A stretch of 10,944 bases of DNA, taken from Deltaproteobacteria bacterium (GTDB lineage: Bacteria > Desulfobacterota > Desulfobacteria > Desulfobacterales > SURF-7). The DNA lies in contig JAFDJC010000091.1 of the NCBI GenBank assembly GCA_019307665.1, positions 1-10,944 of the forward strand. The letters are read 5' to 3'. The notes under the pieces are model-generated. The model saw only the letters and a program-made list of their open reading frames with translations. It was not told the origin of the DNA and ran no database searches. The position numbers and the translations under genes were made by a program. Positions 1 through 6,770 of the stretch are shown here, in pieces (the first letter of the stretch is position 1; each line of letters starts with the position of its first letter).

Positions 1-1127
1 ACCTTTAGATAAAGATAATCTTTCATTACGGTTTGTTTGTTATAAAACTGACTTCCATATTGCCTGCTTTTAGAAAGCTTTGCCATGCTTTGGCTGTTTA
101 TGTATTCTTGGTATCCGTCTTCAATAAAGGTAAAGTAATCTTTCATTTCATCTGAGGTGTAACCCTGACCATTCTTGAAATATTCAAAGATATAAGTTGT
201 GTCATGACTTGTAAGATAGCGGATACCGAGAAGAAAATTTATCGCATCGTATTGCTTTTCAGTCAGATTCCCCTGCTGGTCAGTTATATATTTTACATAA
301 TCCAAAACAATGGCTGCTTCACCGTGGATTTCAAAATTTACAGAAATATTTTTGGAAAAATCGACTCCAAACCTGTCTTCAACTTCTTCTCCGGACAGAA
401 ACATAATGTCCAGATCTGTGTCAAAAGCAAAAAAATAAACCTTACCTCCCCATACAATCTCCTTTTCCGTGCCCCACTCATTATTAATATCTCCTGACAC
501 CGGAAGAATTACAGGCGTCAGGGCGATAGTCTTGAGTGGACTGTTTATACTTTTTATCAAATCACCGACAACAACATAGTATCCTTCCAGGGTTATATCC
601 GGGTCTTCAATATCTTTTGGACGGCTGAAAAAGGCTACCGGGTTCCAGGCATATCCCTTGCCCCATTTTAATACTTTTTTGCCGGCATCTACTGTTATAG
701 ATGGGTCCGGCAACAAAGACACATAAGCCTCTTCCGCTTTTTGGTCATTTTCCCAATCTTCATCATCGTTATAGTAAAGATCTCCATTGAGGCGGGCATA
801 AAAATTTACCGCGCTAATCCGGTAACTCCCTTCAACCTTGAGTTCCATATCGGTTTGAAAAAAAATGTCATCGTCCCTGCCGTTCGGGTATTTTTGATTA
901 AAAAGGAGACCGTCCTCATTGAGCCCCTTTACCGTTTCAAATATTCTAAATTCGGCATTGAATGAATACGGTTTTTTTTCAACTTCAGGAATTTCAAAGT
1001 CAAGATCGAGTGTATCTGAACTTTTATCTTCTGTAAATTCTGTCGTAAATTCTATTGCAAATATATATCCCGGGATGAAAATATAAATAAAGATTAAAAA
1101 GAACAATATACGAAGAAATAATTTCAC
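1..1127 (-). CDS. Putative outer-membrane beta-barrel protein (3' partial)
   Basis: A continuous frame of 375 codons runs from a GTG at 1127 to the window edge, where it is cut, so the C-terminus is missing. It opens with a signal peptide: K2 and R6, a hydrophobic stretch to about residue 22, and a likely cleavage after Phe-Ala at 23-24. The mature part has no membrane helices. It alternates polar and aromatic residues, as in an outer-membrane barrel, and carries a Trp-Gly-Lys-Gly-Tyr-Ala-Trp-Asn-Pro motif near residues 151-159. I do not recognise a named family; barrels with similar motifs occur beside ABC/LolA-like genes. The GTG shares its G with the TAG stop of the LolA-like gene (TAGTG), so translation is probably coupled. 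The position suggests the outer-membrane end of the export path built by its three upstream neighbours. The reading frame is certain; the barrel call is inference. Confidence 0.75.
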   Translation of the reverse strand, partial: MKLFLRILFFLIFIYIFIPGYIFAIEFTTEFTEDKSSDTLDLDFEIPEVEKKPYSFNAEFRIFETVKGLNEDGLLFNQKYPNGRDDDIFFQTDMELKVEGSYRISAVNFYARLNGDLYYNDDEDWENDQKAEEAYVSLLPDPSITVDAGKKVLKWGKGYAWNPVAFFSRPKDIEDPDITLEGYYVVVGDLIKSINSPLKTIALTPVILPVSGDINNEWGTEKEIVWGGKVYFFAFDTDLDIMFLSGEEVEDRFGVDFSKNISVNFEIHGEAAIVLDYVKYITDQQGNLTEKQYDAINFLLGIRYLTSHDTTYIFEYFKNGQGYTSDEMKDYFTFIEDGYQEYINSQSMAKLSKSRQYGSQFYNKQTVMKDYLYLK

Positions 1128-1861
1128 TACTGTCTGAGACCTTCAACCTTTGACATGTAATTTAAGGTGAAAACTTCGTCAGGCAGATCTCTTTCTTTCA
1201 CCTTTGCAAAAATAATCATCGACTTATATCCTTTATAAAGAGGACTGTCGGTCTCGATTACAGCAGGACGAACAATACCTCCTCCAAAATCTTTAACCTT
1301 TTTAAAATATAGAGTTTTAATAAGCATCCCCGATGAAGCAAAGCATTCTAGTTTGTCCGGAAGAAGTCTTTTACCATAAACCCGCATTTTCACACTGTCA
1401 TAGGCAACGGCGTTTGTCTTTGCTTTAAGGTGAAGGATATGTCCGTCATCTGTTGATTCGACCTTTTCACAGTTGTATTCTGAGCTATAATCCACACGCA
1501 TAATATCCGAATTGTTAAATACTCCTCCGGTTACTGATTGCAAACTGGTTATACGGATAGGCTTACCTACATTCGGAATATAAAGCCACATATTTTCCCC
1601 GATTCGTAAGGTACTCCTTCCCTTTTCGCTGGCCGGAGACAAAAAAACAGATGAAATTTTATCTTTTCCTTTTTTAACTGAATACATTACAAATTCTTTT
1701 TTTGAGCCGTCCGGTTCAATATCTATCAGTTTTCTGTACATTTCATAACTTTCCGGATTAAGATTACGATCTACCTTTTCAAGCATTTCATTCCCGTCAA
1801 GGGCAAATGCCGGTGCAGAAATGCACAGAGACATAAACACTACCAGTAATATTTTTTTCAT
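1127..1861 (-). CDS. LolA-like outer-membrane lipoprotein-sorting protein
   Basis: This 244-residue protein is probably periplasmic. A signal peptide is clear: two lysines, a hydrophobic core and Ala-Phe-Ala before a cut near 20/21. The mature part resembles the COG2834 group of LolA-like lipid-binding proteins, with a region around Met-Trp-Leu-Tyr-Ile-Pro followed by Gly-Lys-Pro-Ile-Arg that is typical of this group. Family members form an incomplete barrel that shields acyl chains; whether this one carries lipoproteins or another lipid is unknown. An SD sequence AGGAG lies 6 bases before the ATG, and only 14 bases separate it from the permease stop. The order ATPase, permease, LolA-like protein, barrel suggests it is the periplasmic shuttle of a dedicated envelope pathway. 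I see no lipobox, so it is probably soluble. Confidence 0.8.
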   Translation of the reverse strand: MKKILLVVFMSLCISAPAFALDGNEMLEKVDRNLNPESYEMYRKLIDIEPDGSKKEFVMYSVKKGKDKISSVFLSPASEKGRSTLRIGENMWLYIPNVGKPIRITSLQSVTGGVFNNSDIMRVDYSSEYNCEKVESTDDGHILHLKAKTNAVAYDSVKMRVYGKRLLPDKLECFASSGMLIKTLYFKKVKDFGGGIVRPAVIETDSPLYKGYKSMIIFAKVKERDLPDEVFTLNYMSKVEGLRQ

Positions 1862-1875
1862 TGTATTCTCCTATC

Positions 1876-3129
1876 CTATACATGTCCCAAGGCATCAACC
1901 GGTTCCATTTTTGAGGCCTTGTATGCAGGTTGCAGAGTGGCAAAAACTGAAACCAGTATAACTATTACAGACACCCATGCAAGCTCTGAAAAACTGATTG
2001 TCGGAGACAATAAAAGATCGTCCATTCGACCAAAAGCAAACCGGATCTTATAAATATTCAGAATATAAATTCCAAAAACGCCTATAATATTACCAGCCAG
2101 GACACTGATAAGCCCAAGGGATAATCCTTCCGCCAAAAACAGTCCCATTATTTTGCCTGGAGCGGTTCCAATGGCGGACATTGTTCCGATTTCTCTGACC
2201 CTTTCGTAAACAGACATCATCATAACATTTAAAATGCTTATAAGGACAATAGCAATCATAATTATTTTCATGGAGACAGTCATGATGTCTATCATCTGGG
2301 CTATATTTGAAAAAGGTGAGAGTTTTTCCCACGTATGTATTTCAAAAACAGTCTTTCCTTTTTCATTTTCAAACTTTGCCAAAGCAAATTTAAGATCTTT
2401 GTAAACGTTGTTGAGCTTATCAAATTTTTTAATCCGCAAGGCAATTTCTATAACTTCCGGTTTTTCCATACGAAGCAAAGATTGAGCATCCTTTATATGC
2501 ATATACCCTTCCTTGCCCTGGGGCCCTAAAATGCTTTCTATGATCCCGGCCACTGTGAAATTAAGACCGTTTACAGAGCCATCCTTATTATTGGCTACAA
2601 GCACCACAGAGTCTCCAATTTTGATCTTCAAACCTGCGGTCAGTTTTTCAGGAATAATAATTTCTCCCGGTTTGAGCAAAAGATCCGGTATTTGGCTGCC
2701 GCTGAATTTCATGCGCTCACTTATATCGGGACAAACTTTTATTTCCTTCTCCGGATCAATCGCATTTAAGCGGATATTTGTGGTTTCTGTAAAATTACTC
2801 AGCATGGCACTAAGCTTTATTCTTGGTGCATAAGCCTCAACATCGGGATTTTCCTTGAGTACTTTTTCGATCTTTTTGTAGCCCTTTTGATTAATGGTCA
2901 AATTAAGCGGCGAAGTGTCTATAGAAGACACATATCCTTTTTTATGGATCTGCATTTGAGCGAGATTTGAATCGGTAATCTGGCCGATCATCATTTCCTT
3001 AAACGAACCGGCAAGCCCTGAAAAAAGTATCACCATCAACAGGCCGAGTGTGATCAGCAGCGATGTCAGCAAAGTCCTTCGCTTATATCGCATCAGGTTC
3101 CGTAAAGCTATTTTAAAAATTCGTATCAT
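1876..3129 (-). CDS. ABC transporter permease, LolE/MacB/FtsX type
   Basis: This 417-residue inner-membrane protein has the MacB/LolE layout: a basic N-terminus (Arg-Tyr-Lys-Arg-Arg near 14-18), a first membrane helix at about 20-40, a large periplasmic domain to about 285, then three helices at about 288-308, 330-357 and 383-403. After helix two comes Glu-Arg-Val-Arg-Glu-Ile-Gly-Thr, the cytoplasmic segment characteristic of FtsX-domain permeases and thought to contact the ATPase. The C-terminal Pro-Ala-Tyr-Lys-Ala-Ser-Lys-Met-Glu-Pro-Val-Asp-Ala-Leu is also typical. Such proteins act as mechanotransmitters that extract or push substrates from the outer leaflet rather than forming a classical channel. 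Only one permease is present, so it probably works as a homodimer. The SD AAGGGG precedes the ATG, 25 bases after the ATPase stop. Confidence 0.88.
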   Translation of the reverse strand: MIRIFKIALRNLMRYKRRTLLTSLLITLGLLMVILFSGLAGSFKEMMIGQITDSNLAQMQIHKKGYVSSIDTSPLNLTINQKGYKKIEKVLKENPDVEAYAPRIKLSAMLSNFTETTNIRLNAIDPEKEIKVCPDISERMKFSGSQIPDLLLKPGEIIIPEKLTAGLKIKIGDSVVLVANNKDGSVNGLNFTVAGIIESILGPQGKEGYMHIKDAQSLLRMEKPEVIEIALRIKKFDKLNNVYKDLKFALAKFENEKGKTVFEIHTWEKLSPFSNIAQMIDIMTVSMKIIMIAIVLISILNVMMMSVYERVREIGTMSAIGTAPGKIMGLFLAEGLSLGLISVLAGNIIGVFGIYILNIYKIRFAFGRMDDLLLSPTISFSELAWVSVIVILVSVFATLQPAYKASKMEPVDALGHV

Positions 3130-3154
3130 TATATTGCCCCTTCATTTTTTTTGG

Positions 3155-3826
3155 CTAAATAAGTCTTCCGTCTTCTAATGTATAAATAACCTCAGCTTCT
3201 TCCATGACACCGGGATCATGGGTGGAAAAGATAAATGTAGTTTTGAATTCATCCCGCATGGCGCGCATAAGGCGAATGACATTTACTGCTGATTTTTTGT
3301 CCAGATTTGCAGTTGGTTCATCTGCAAGAACAAGTTTTGGCTGTGTTACCAGAGCCCGTGCCACTGCGACTCGCTGCTTCTGACCTCCTGAAAGCTGGTC
3401 GGGAAACTTATCTTTCTGATTCAGCACCCCCACTGATTCAAGGATCTTTAATACCATTTCCTTTCGTTTTGATATGGATTCATTTTTTATCATCACAAGA
3501 GGGTATTCAACGTTTTCATAGGTAGTGAGCACCGGGAAAAGGTTGAATGCCTGAAAGATAAACCCAAGGGCAGAGCCTCTGAACGCTGCGCGCTGTCTTC
3601 GATCAAAAATATCCACCTGCTCCTTACCGACAAACACCTTTCCCCTTGTCGGCTTATCTAGGCATCCGATGAGGTTCAACATGGTGGTTTTTCCGCTCCC
3701 GTAAGGTCCTACAAAAGTAACAAAGGATGCCTCATCAATGGAAAGGGTTACGTCCTGCAGAGCTTTTACCTGCACCTCACCTGTCTGGTAAATTTTTGAA
3801 ACATTATCAATCTGAACCAAAGCCAT
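3155..3826 (-). CDS. ABC transporter ATP-binding protein, LolD/MacB type
   Basis: This 223-residue cytoplasmic ATPase energises the permease downstream. All nucleotide-binding motifs are visible: Walker A Gly-Pro-Tyr-Gly-Ser-Gly-Lys-Thr-Thr (40-48), Q-loop Gln92 in Phe-Gln-Ala-Phe-Asn-Leu, signature Leu-Ser-Gly-Gly-Gln (145-149), Walker B Leu-Val-Leu-Ala-Asp-Glu-Pro (165-171) and the switch histidine in Ser-Thr-His-Asp (201-204). The length and the Phe-Asn-Leu-Phe-Pro segment fit the LolD/MacB/FtsE branch. One oddity is Tyr42 in Walker A, where most relatives have Ser or Asn. The strong SD AAGGAG lies 7 bases before the ATG. It is the first gene of the envelope operon, preceded by an AT-rich gap carrying an inverted repeat. 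The substrate is not deducible from the ATPase. Confidence 0.92.
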   Translation of the reverse strand: MALVQIDNVSKIYQTGEVQVKALQDVTLSIDEASFVTFVGPYGSGKTTMLNLIGCLDKPTRGKVFVGKEQVDIFDRRQRAAFRGSALGFIFQAFNLFPVLTTYENVEYPLVMIKNESISKRKEMVLKILESVGVLNQKDKFPDQLSGGQKQRVAVARALVTQPKLVLADEPTANLDKKSAVNVIRLMRAMRDEFKTTFIFSTHDPGVMEEAEVIYTLEDGRLI

Positions 3827-3868
3827 GATTTTCTCCTTAATGATAAAAATTCAAGTCAAAGCAGTTCG

Positions 3869-3895
3869 ATTTATATTGTTGGCGATAATATAAAT
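3869..3895. promoter_or_regulatory. Operator-like inverted repeat upstream of the ABC operon
   Basis: Two perfectly complementary 9-base arms, ATTTATATT and AATATAAAT, are separated by 9 bases. The repeat lies about 43 bases before the ATPase start, in the likely promoter zone. The arms contain only A and T, so an RNA hairpin would be weak and a protein-binding site is more plausible, but AT-rich DNA makes chance repeats common. No clear -35/-10 pair could be fixed around it. Confidence 0.35.
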
Positions 3896-3950
3896 TACAC
3901 TACGCTAATATATTTGTGCAGCTCAATTTATAATGTATTCGGTGAGTGAT

Positions 3951-3982
3951 AAAAATCTGTAACGCCATAGGCGGCAGGTTAC
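3951..3982 (-). terminator. Possible intrinsic terminator after the DVU0298-like gene
   Basis: Read on the minus strand, GTAAC and GTTAC can pair, continued by GCC and GGC around a TAT loop, with a five-base bulge on the 5' side. Three bases later comes TTTTT. It sits 24 bases beyond the stop of the DVU0298-like gene, where the peroxiredoxin operon should end. The bulge and the short inner stem make it a modest candidate. Confidence 0.4.
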
Positions 3983-4006
3983 CGTGATAATACGTAAACC
4001 TTATCC

Positions 4007-4681
4007 TCAAGCCAACAGGTATAGAGAAGAAGCCAGCGCGCCTATGGTGGCACTTTCCATCTTTTCTCCTGTGTAAACTGTCAGTTCCGTCTGGTTGCCA
4101 GTCAGTTCTGCAACCTTTTCGTTTGTTTGCGGACAGTCATATAGTCCTGCGGTCCATGCTGCGAGCCCTTTCAGCATGGAGTCGCGAGAGTCCAAATACG
4201 GATAAAGTAAGTGTGCCGAATTTTTCACCAGTTCAGGTCTTGTGTGGGCCAACCGGGCAATACCCCATAAAACACCTTGCTGAAGGGCTTCATGCTCAAT
4301 AAAATTGCCTTCCGGCATAATATAAGACAGAAGTATATGATGATATTCATCGGCAATTAACAGGCTGCGAGCCATTGCTTCGCCCATTGCTTCAGGTGAT
4401 CCCCAGCCGATACCGCCTGATTCATCATTGAGATTCCATATCATACGGCGCATCACAACCCGCGCCTTCTCAACGTCACTTTCGGCCATTCCGGAGACAA
4501 CAACACCCATGGCTGTTATCGATCGCCACCTGACCAGTTCGTCCCGGTTATACAATAACGAAAAAAGCGGATTGACAGCCTGCCTCCCCGACAGACGACT
4601 TATCCCATCCAGTCCTTTTTTGAAATCCTTATCCAAAAGAAACTCAAGAATCTTTTTTTTTATCTTCCGGAAGTCTGACAT
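4007..4681 (-). CDS. DVU0298-family-like helical (HEAT-type) protein
   Basis: This 224-residue soluble protein of unknown function resembles the family named after DVU0298 of Desulfovibrio vulgaris, which is typical of sulfate reducers. The features that suggest this are Asn-Pro-Leu-Phe-Ser-Leu-Leu-Tyr near 37-44, Val-Arg-Trp-Arg-Ser-Ile-Thr-Ala-Met-Gly near 50-59 and Asn-Asp-Glu-Ser-Gly-Gly-Ile-Gly-Trp-Gly-Ser-Pro-Glu-Ala-Met-Gly near 84-99. Short amphipathic helices repeat along the chain, as in HEAT-repeat scaffolds; no signal peptide or membrane segment is seen. The conserved Gly/Trp-rich stretch could be a binding site, but no reaction is known to me. It lies 79 bases after the second YeeE-like gene with only a weak purine-rich SD (GAAGAAAAG), so it may be the poorly translated last gene of the peroxiredoxin operon or an independent gene. 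Confidence 0.7.
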   Translation of the reverse strand: MSDFRKIKKKILEFLLDKDFKKGLDGISRLSGRQAVNPLFSLLYNRDELVRWRSITAMGVVVSGMAESDVEKARVVMRRMIWNLNDESGGIGWGSPEAMGEAMARSLLIADEYHHILLSYIMPEGNFIEHEALQQGVLWGIARLAHTRPELVKNSAHLLYPYLDSRDSMLKGLAAWTAGLYDCPQTNEKVAELTGNQTELTVYTGEKMESATIGALASSLYLLA

Positions 4682-4760
4682 TTCTTTTCTTCAAAAATGT
4701 GCTTTTGCTGCCCGTCACCTTTACTTACCAGGTTATGATGGCAATAACTTATTGCTGTTT

Positions 4761-5315
4761 CTAACGTATTTTCTCCGGCACAAATTTTGCTATTGCGATC
4801 ATTCCAACTCCGACCAGGATGGCAACAATTTCACTCCAGGTTGACTCAATTAATGCTGATGATTTACCGGTGACGACCAGGGTAGACTTGCCACCAAACA
4901 GTTTTTCGAGCAACCAGGTACTTTCCAGATTTCCATACATTGCTGTAAAAATACCCGCACCAACCAAACCACCCAAGATAAAAAATAAAGCATCTATCCT
5001 GCCGCTGCCTGCCGCTGCGACACCCGTTCCCGGACAAAAACCACCTACTGCCCAGCCAAAGCCCAATAACAGGCCGCCGACAATAACACCCCAGTACATG
5101 GTTTTAATACTTAGATGGCCAGGTTCAATCACACCCACCATTAAACCTGCAAATAACAATGACGAAGAGATCCCTATTCCAGAAAAAATTGCTCTCATCA
5201 AGTGCAAATCGGTTAAGGTCAGCATGCCAACAATCTTGCCCGGATCTGCAGCCCCTGAACGTTGAAGTACAAAGCCAAAAAGAGTGCCGATAACAATTGC
5301 GAATACAATATCCAT
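4761..5315 (-). CDS. YeeE/YedE-family membrane protein, second half-transporter
   Basis: This 184-residue protein has about five hydrophobic segments (roughly 2-18, 44-63, 74-98, 108-128 and 160-178). The diagnostic motif is Gly-Gly-Phe-Cys-Pro-Gly-Thr-Gly with Cys94 in a glycine-rich turn, typical of the YeeE/YedE (DUF395, sulf_transp) family. In full-length family members conserved cysteines pass thiosulfate across the membrane, and other branches are linked to selenium metabolism. Here the family is split into two half-size genes, as in PmpA/PmpB pairs. The start at 5315 is preferred over a more upstream ATG because GGGAG lies just before it; that SD begins in the TAG of the previous gene, leaving only 10 bases between them and implying coupled translation. 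The substrate (a sulfur or selenium species) is inferred from the family only. Confidence 0.82.
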   Translation of the reverse strand: MDIVFAIVIGTLFGFVLQRSGAADPGKIVGMLTLTDLHLMRAIFSGIGISSSLLFAGLMVGVIEPGHLSIKTMYWGVIVGGLLLGFGWAVGGFCPGTGVAAAGSGRIDALFFILGGLVGAGIFTAMYGNLESTWLLEKLFGGKSTLVVTGKSSALIESTWSEIVAILVGVGMIAIAKFVPEKIR

Positions 5316-5325
5316 AGCCAACTCC

Positions 5326-5883
5326 CTATTTTCTGTACAATAAAATTGCGGTAGGTACTGCAATGACGAAAGCCGCTGCTGCAAAAAGATAACCGCTCAC
5401 AGCAGTTTGCATCATTCCGCTCATCATATGCCCACTGGTACAACCGCCTGCAAGTCGTGATCCCCAAAGTACAACCACACCCCCAATAAAAGCTAATCCA
5501 TAGCGTAATAATGGATTGTTACCAAATCGTTCCTGGTGATATAATGGCAATTGTTTTATCAAATTTTTTTTATCTTTCCGTTGTACAATACCACCAATTA
5601 ATCCACCTGCTGCCATACTTAAAACAAAGATAAAACCGTAATTAAAAGGATTAGCTACTGCTTTGGCATACTTGCCCCCAGACTTGTTTAAATAAGCATT
5701 ACTGCTGCGGTAACCCGACTTTGAAGATTCATCTTTAACAACAAGGCCATCGTTTATTTTTGATGCAATAACACCATCAAAAATGACAAACTGGGTTGAA
5801 ACCCCGACGGGCTTTACAAAAAAAACTGCCAGTAAAAAGCAAAAACCTAAAGCACAACCACTTTTAAACCAGTTCCAATACAT
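5326..5883 (-). CDS. YeeE/YedE-family membrane protein, first half-transporter
   Basis: This 185-residue protein has about four hydrophobic segments (roughly 8-30, 82-100, 126-143 and 160-182). A polar region at about 40-78, rich in Ser, Lys and Tyr, separates the first two. The family signature is Gly-Gly-Cys-Thr-Ser-Gly-His with Cys148, the counterpart of the Cys-Pro-Gly-Thr motif in the next gene. Two more cysteines (10 and 15) lie in the first helix. A longer frame starts at 5910, but AGGAGG stands 7 bases before the ATG at 5883, so that start is chosen. It follows the peroxiredoxin by 39 bases and precedes its partner half by 10. The two halves probably assemble into one channel for a small sulfur or selenium compound; whether it feeds selenium to the neighbouring selenoprotein is speculation. 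Confidence 0.82.
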   Translation of the reverse strand: MYWNWFKSGCALGFCFLLAVFFVKPVGVSTQFVIFDGVIASKINDGLVVKDESSKSGYRSSNAYLNKSGGKYAKAVANPFNYGFIFVLSMAAGGLIGGIVQRKDKKNLIKQLPLYHQERFGNNPLLRYGLAFIGGVVVLWGSRLAGGCTSGHMMSGMMQTAVSGYLFAAAAFVIAVPTAILLYRK

Positions 5884-5922
5884 TCCGACACCTCCTTTCG
5901 CAAAACTCATTCAGTGCTTAAT

Positions 5923-6645
5923 TTAATCAAAAGCCATTTCTGTTTTCCAGACTTCCCAAACTTTACCGACAAGGTCCGGGCCGGGCTTTAGTGTAACTTT
6001 GCCGGGCCTCCAACCTGATGGGGTGGCTTCCTTGCCTTTACTGTCTCTGACCAATTGGAAAGCTTGAATCTGTCGTAGGGTTTCATTAACATTTCGCCCT
6101 ACTGGAGGTGTCAATACTTCATATCCATGAATAACACCGTCAGGATCAATCAGGAATCTGCCCCTTGTTTCAACACCGGCATTTTCATCATATATACCGT
6201 AAACAGTACCGACTCTGCCACCTGCATCTGAAAGCATGGGAAAAGGAACTCCGCCGTCTACCATTTTGGAAAGCTCATTATCGTTCCACATCTTATGAAC
6301 AAACATACTGTCGATACTCATTGAAAGAACTTCCACACCCAATTTTTGAAATTCCGAGTATTTTTCAGCAACTGCTGAAACTTCAGTAGCTCAGACAAAT
6401 GTGAAGTCGCCCGGATAAAAACACAATACAACCCATTTCCCCAAATAATCAGAAAGTTTTACATTGATAAACTTGCCCTTATGGTACGCTGGTGCGGTAA
6501 AATCCGGTGCTTTTTGGCCTACTTTGATCATGCTGACCCCCTTTTCTAAAATTTTTTCTTCTTTTTCAGTTTCACCCGCTTTAACCGATTCCCCCACCGG
6601 TCCTCCTGTGGGCCGGGCACAACCAATTTCCAGTTCTTCACTCAT
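5923..6645 (-). CDS. prxU: Selenocysteine-containing peroxiredoxin (UGA at codon 85)
   Basis: This is one 240-residue peroxiredoxin whose frame is interrupted only by a TGA at 6391-6393. The residues before it end in Phe-Tyr-Pro-Gly-Asp-Phe-Thr-Phe-Val, and those after begin Ala-Thr-Glu-Val; in ordinary AhpC/Prx proteins a Cys sits exactly there (Pro-x3-Thr-x2-Cys). The TGA therefore encodes the peroxidatic residue as selenocysteine, Sec85. A matching SECIS hairpin follows. The enzyme reduces hydrogen peroxide and organic peroxides in the cytoplasm. The usual C-terminal resolving cysteine is Thr208 (Glu-Ala-Thr-Pro-Ser-Gly-Trp). The only other thiols are Cys9, in an unusual N-terminal extension of about 38 residues, and Cys75. 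The start at 6645 has the SD AAGGAGGG; an internal ATG at 6531 also has one. Sec-peroxiredoxins are known in anaerobes such as Eubacterium acidaminophilum. Confidence 0.93.
6363..6393 (-). promoter_or_regulatory. Selenocysteine UGA codon with bacterial SECIS hairpin
   Basis: Starting 10 bases after the UGA (6391-6393), TTTCAGC (6380-6374) pairs perfectly with GCTGAAA (6369-6363), giving a 7-bp stem closed by the tetraloop AGTT. The loop contains the G-U needed for SelB recognition and begins 18 bases after the UGA. This agrees with the general bacterial SECIS pattern of a small apical loop with a G roughly 16-37 bases beyond the codon. The hairpin lies in the coding sequence, as in other bacterial selenoprotein genes. 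Confidence 0.88.
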
Positions 6646-6659
6646 AAGCGCCCTCCTTT

Positions 6660-6770
6660 TTAATGGTTATGACATTTATTTTCACAAGTATCTGCTTCCC
6701 TGCAGACAATACATCGTTTATCGCTACACCACCGGCATGGGAAGCAGTCCCTGCAACGATTCTTTTTTTG
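6660..6770 (-). other. Cysteine-rich open frame without a normal start codon
   Basis: Between the zinc-ribbon gene and prxU, 36 sense codons contain eight cysteines and end in TAA directly before the SD of prxU. The spacing is Cys-x2-Cys-x2-Cys-x2-Cys-x4-Cys-x2-Cys-x4-Cys-x3-Cys, with motifs Cys-Arg-Asp-Cys, Phe-Pro-Cys-Arg-Trp-Cys and Cys-Ile-Val-Cys and a His-Asn-His tail. This looks like a small metal-binding protein. However, no ATG, GTG or TTG is in frame: going upstream the frame meets TGA (6771-6773), five codons, then the TAA of the zinc-ribbon gene. It could start on a rare codon such as ATT, be a decayed or frameshifted gene near the run of seven A, or be chance. I list it as an open frame, not a confirmed gene. 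Confidence 0.4.

Noticed and set aside
204..965. Plus-strand frames opposite the beta-barrel gene
   Set aside because: They lie antisense to one continuous 375-codon minus-strand frame with a signal peptide, have no convincing SD and no recognisable domain.
4741..4755. GCAATAA-C-TTATTGC palindrome after the second YeeE/YedE gene
   Set aside because: No T-run follows in the direction of transcription and the loop would be too small; it may be a protein site but nothing supports this.
4819..5265. Plus-strand 148-codon frame antisense to the second YeeE/YedE gene
   Set aside because: It is a proline-rich mirror of glycine-rich membrane helices on the other strand, with no SD or domain.
6391..6393. 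In-frame TGA in peroxiredoxin read as a nonsense mutation or pseudogene
   Set aside because: The flanking frame is intact on both sides, the stop sits exactly at the catalytic residue, and a SECIS-type hairpin follows at the right distance.
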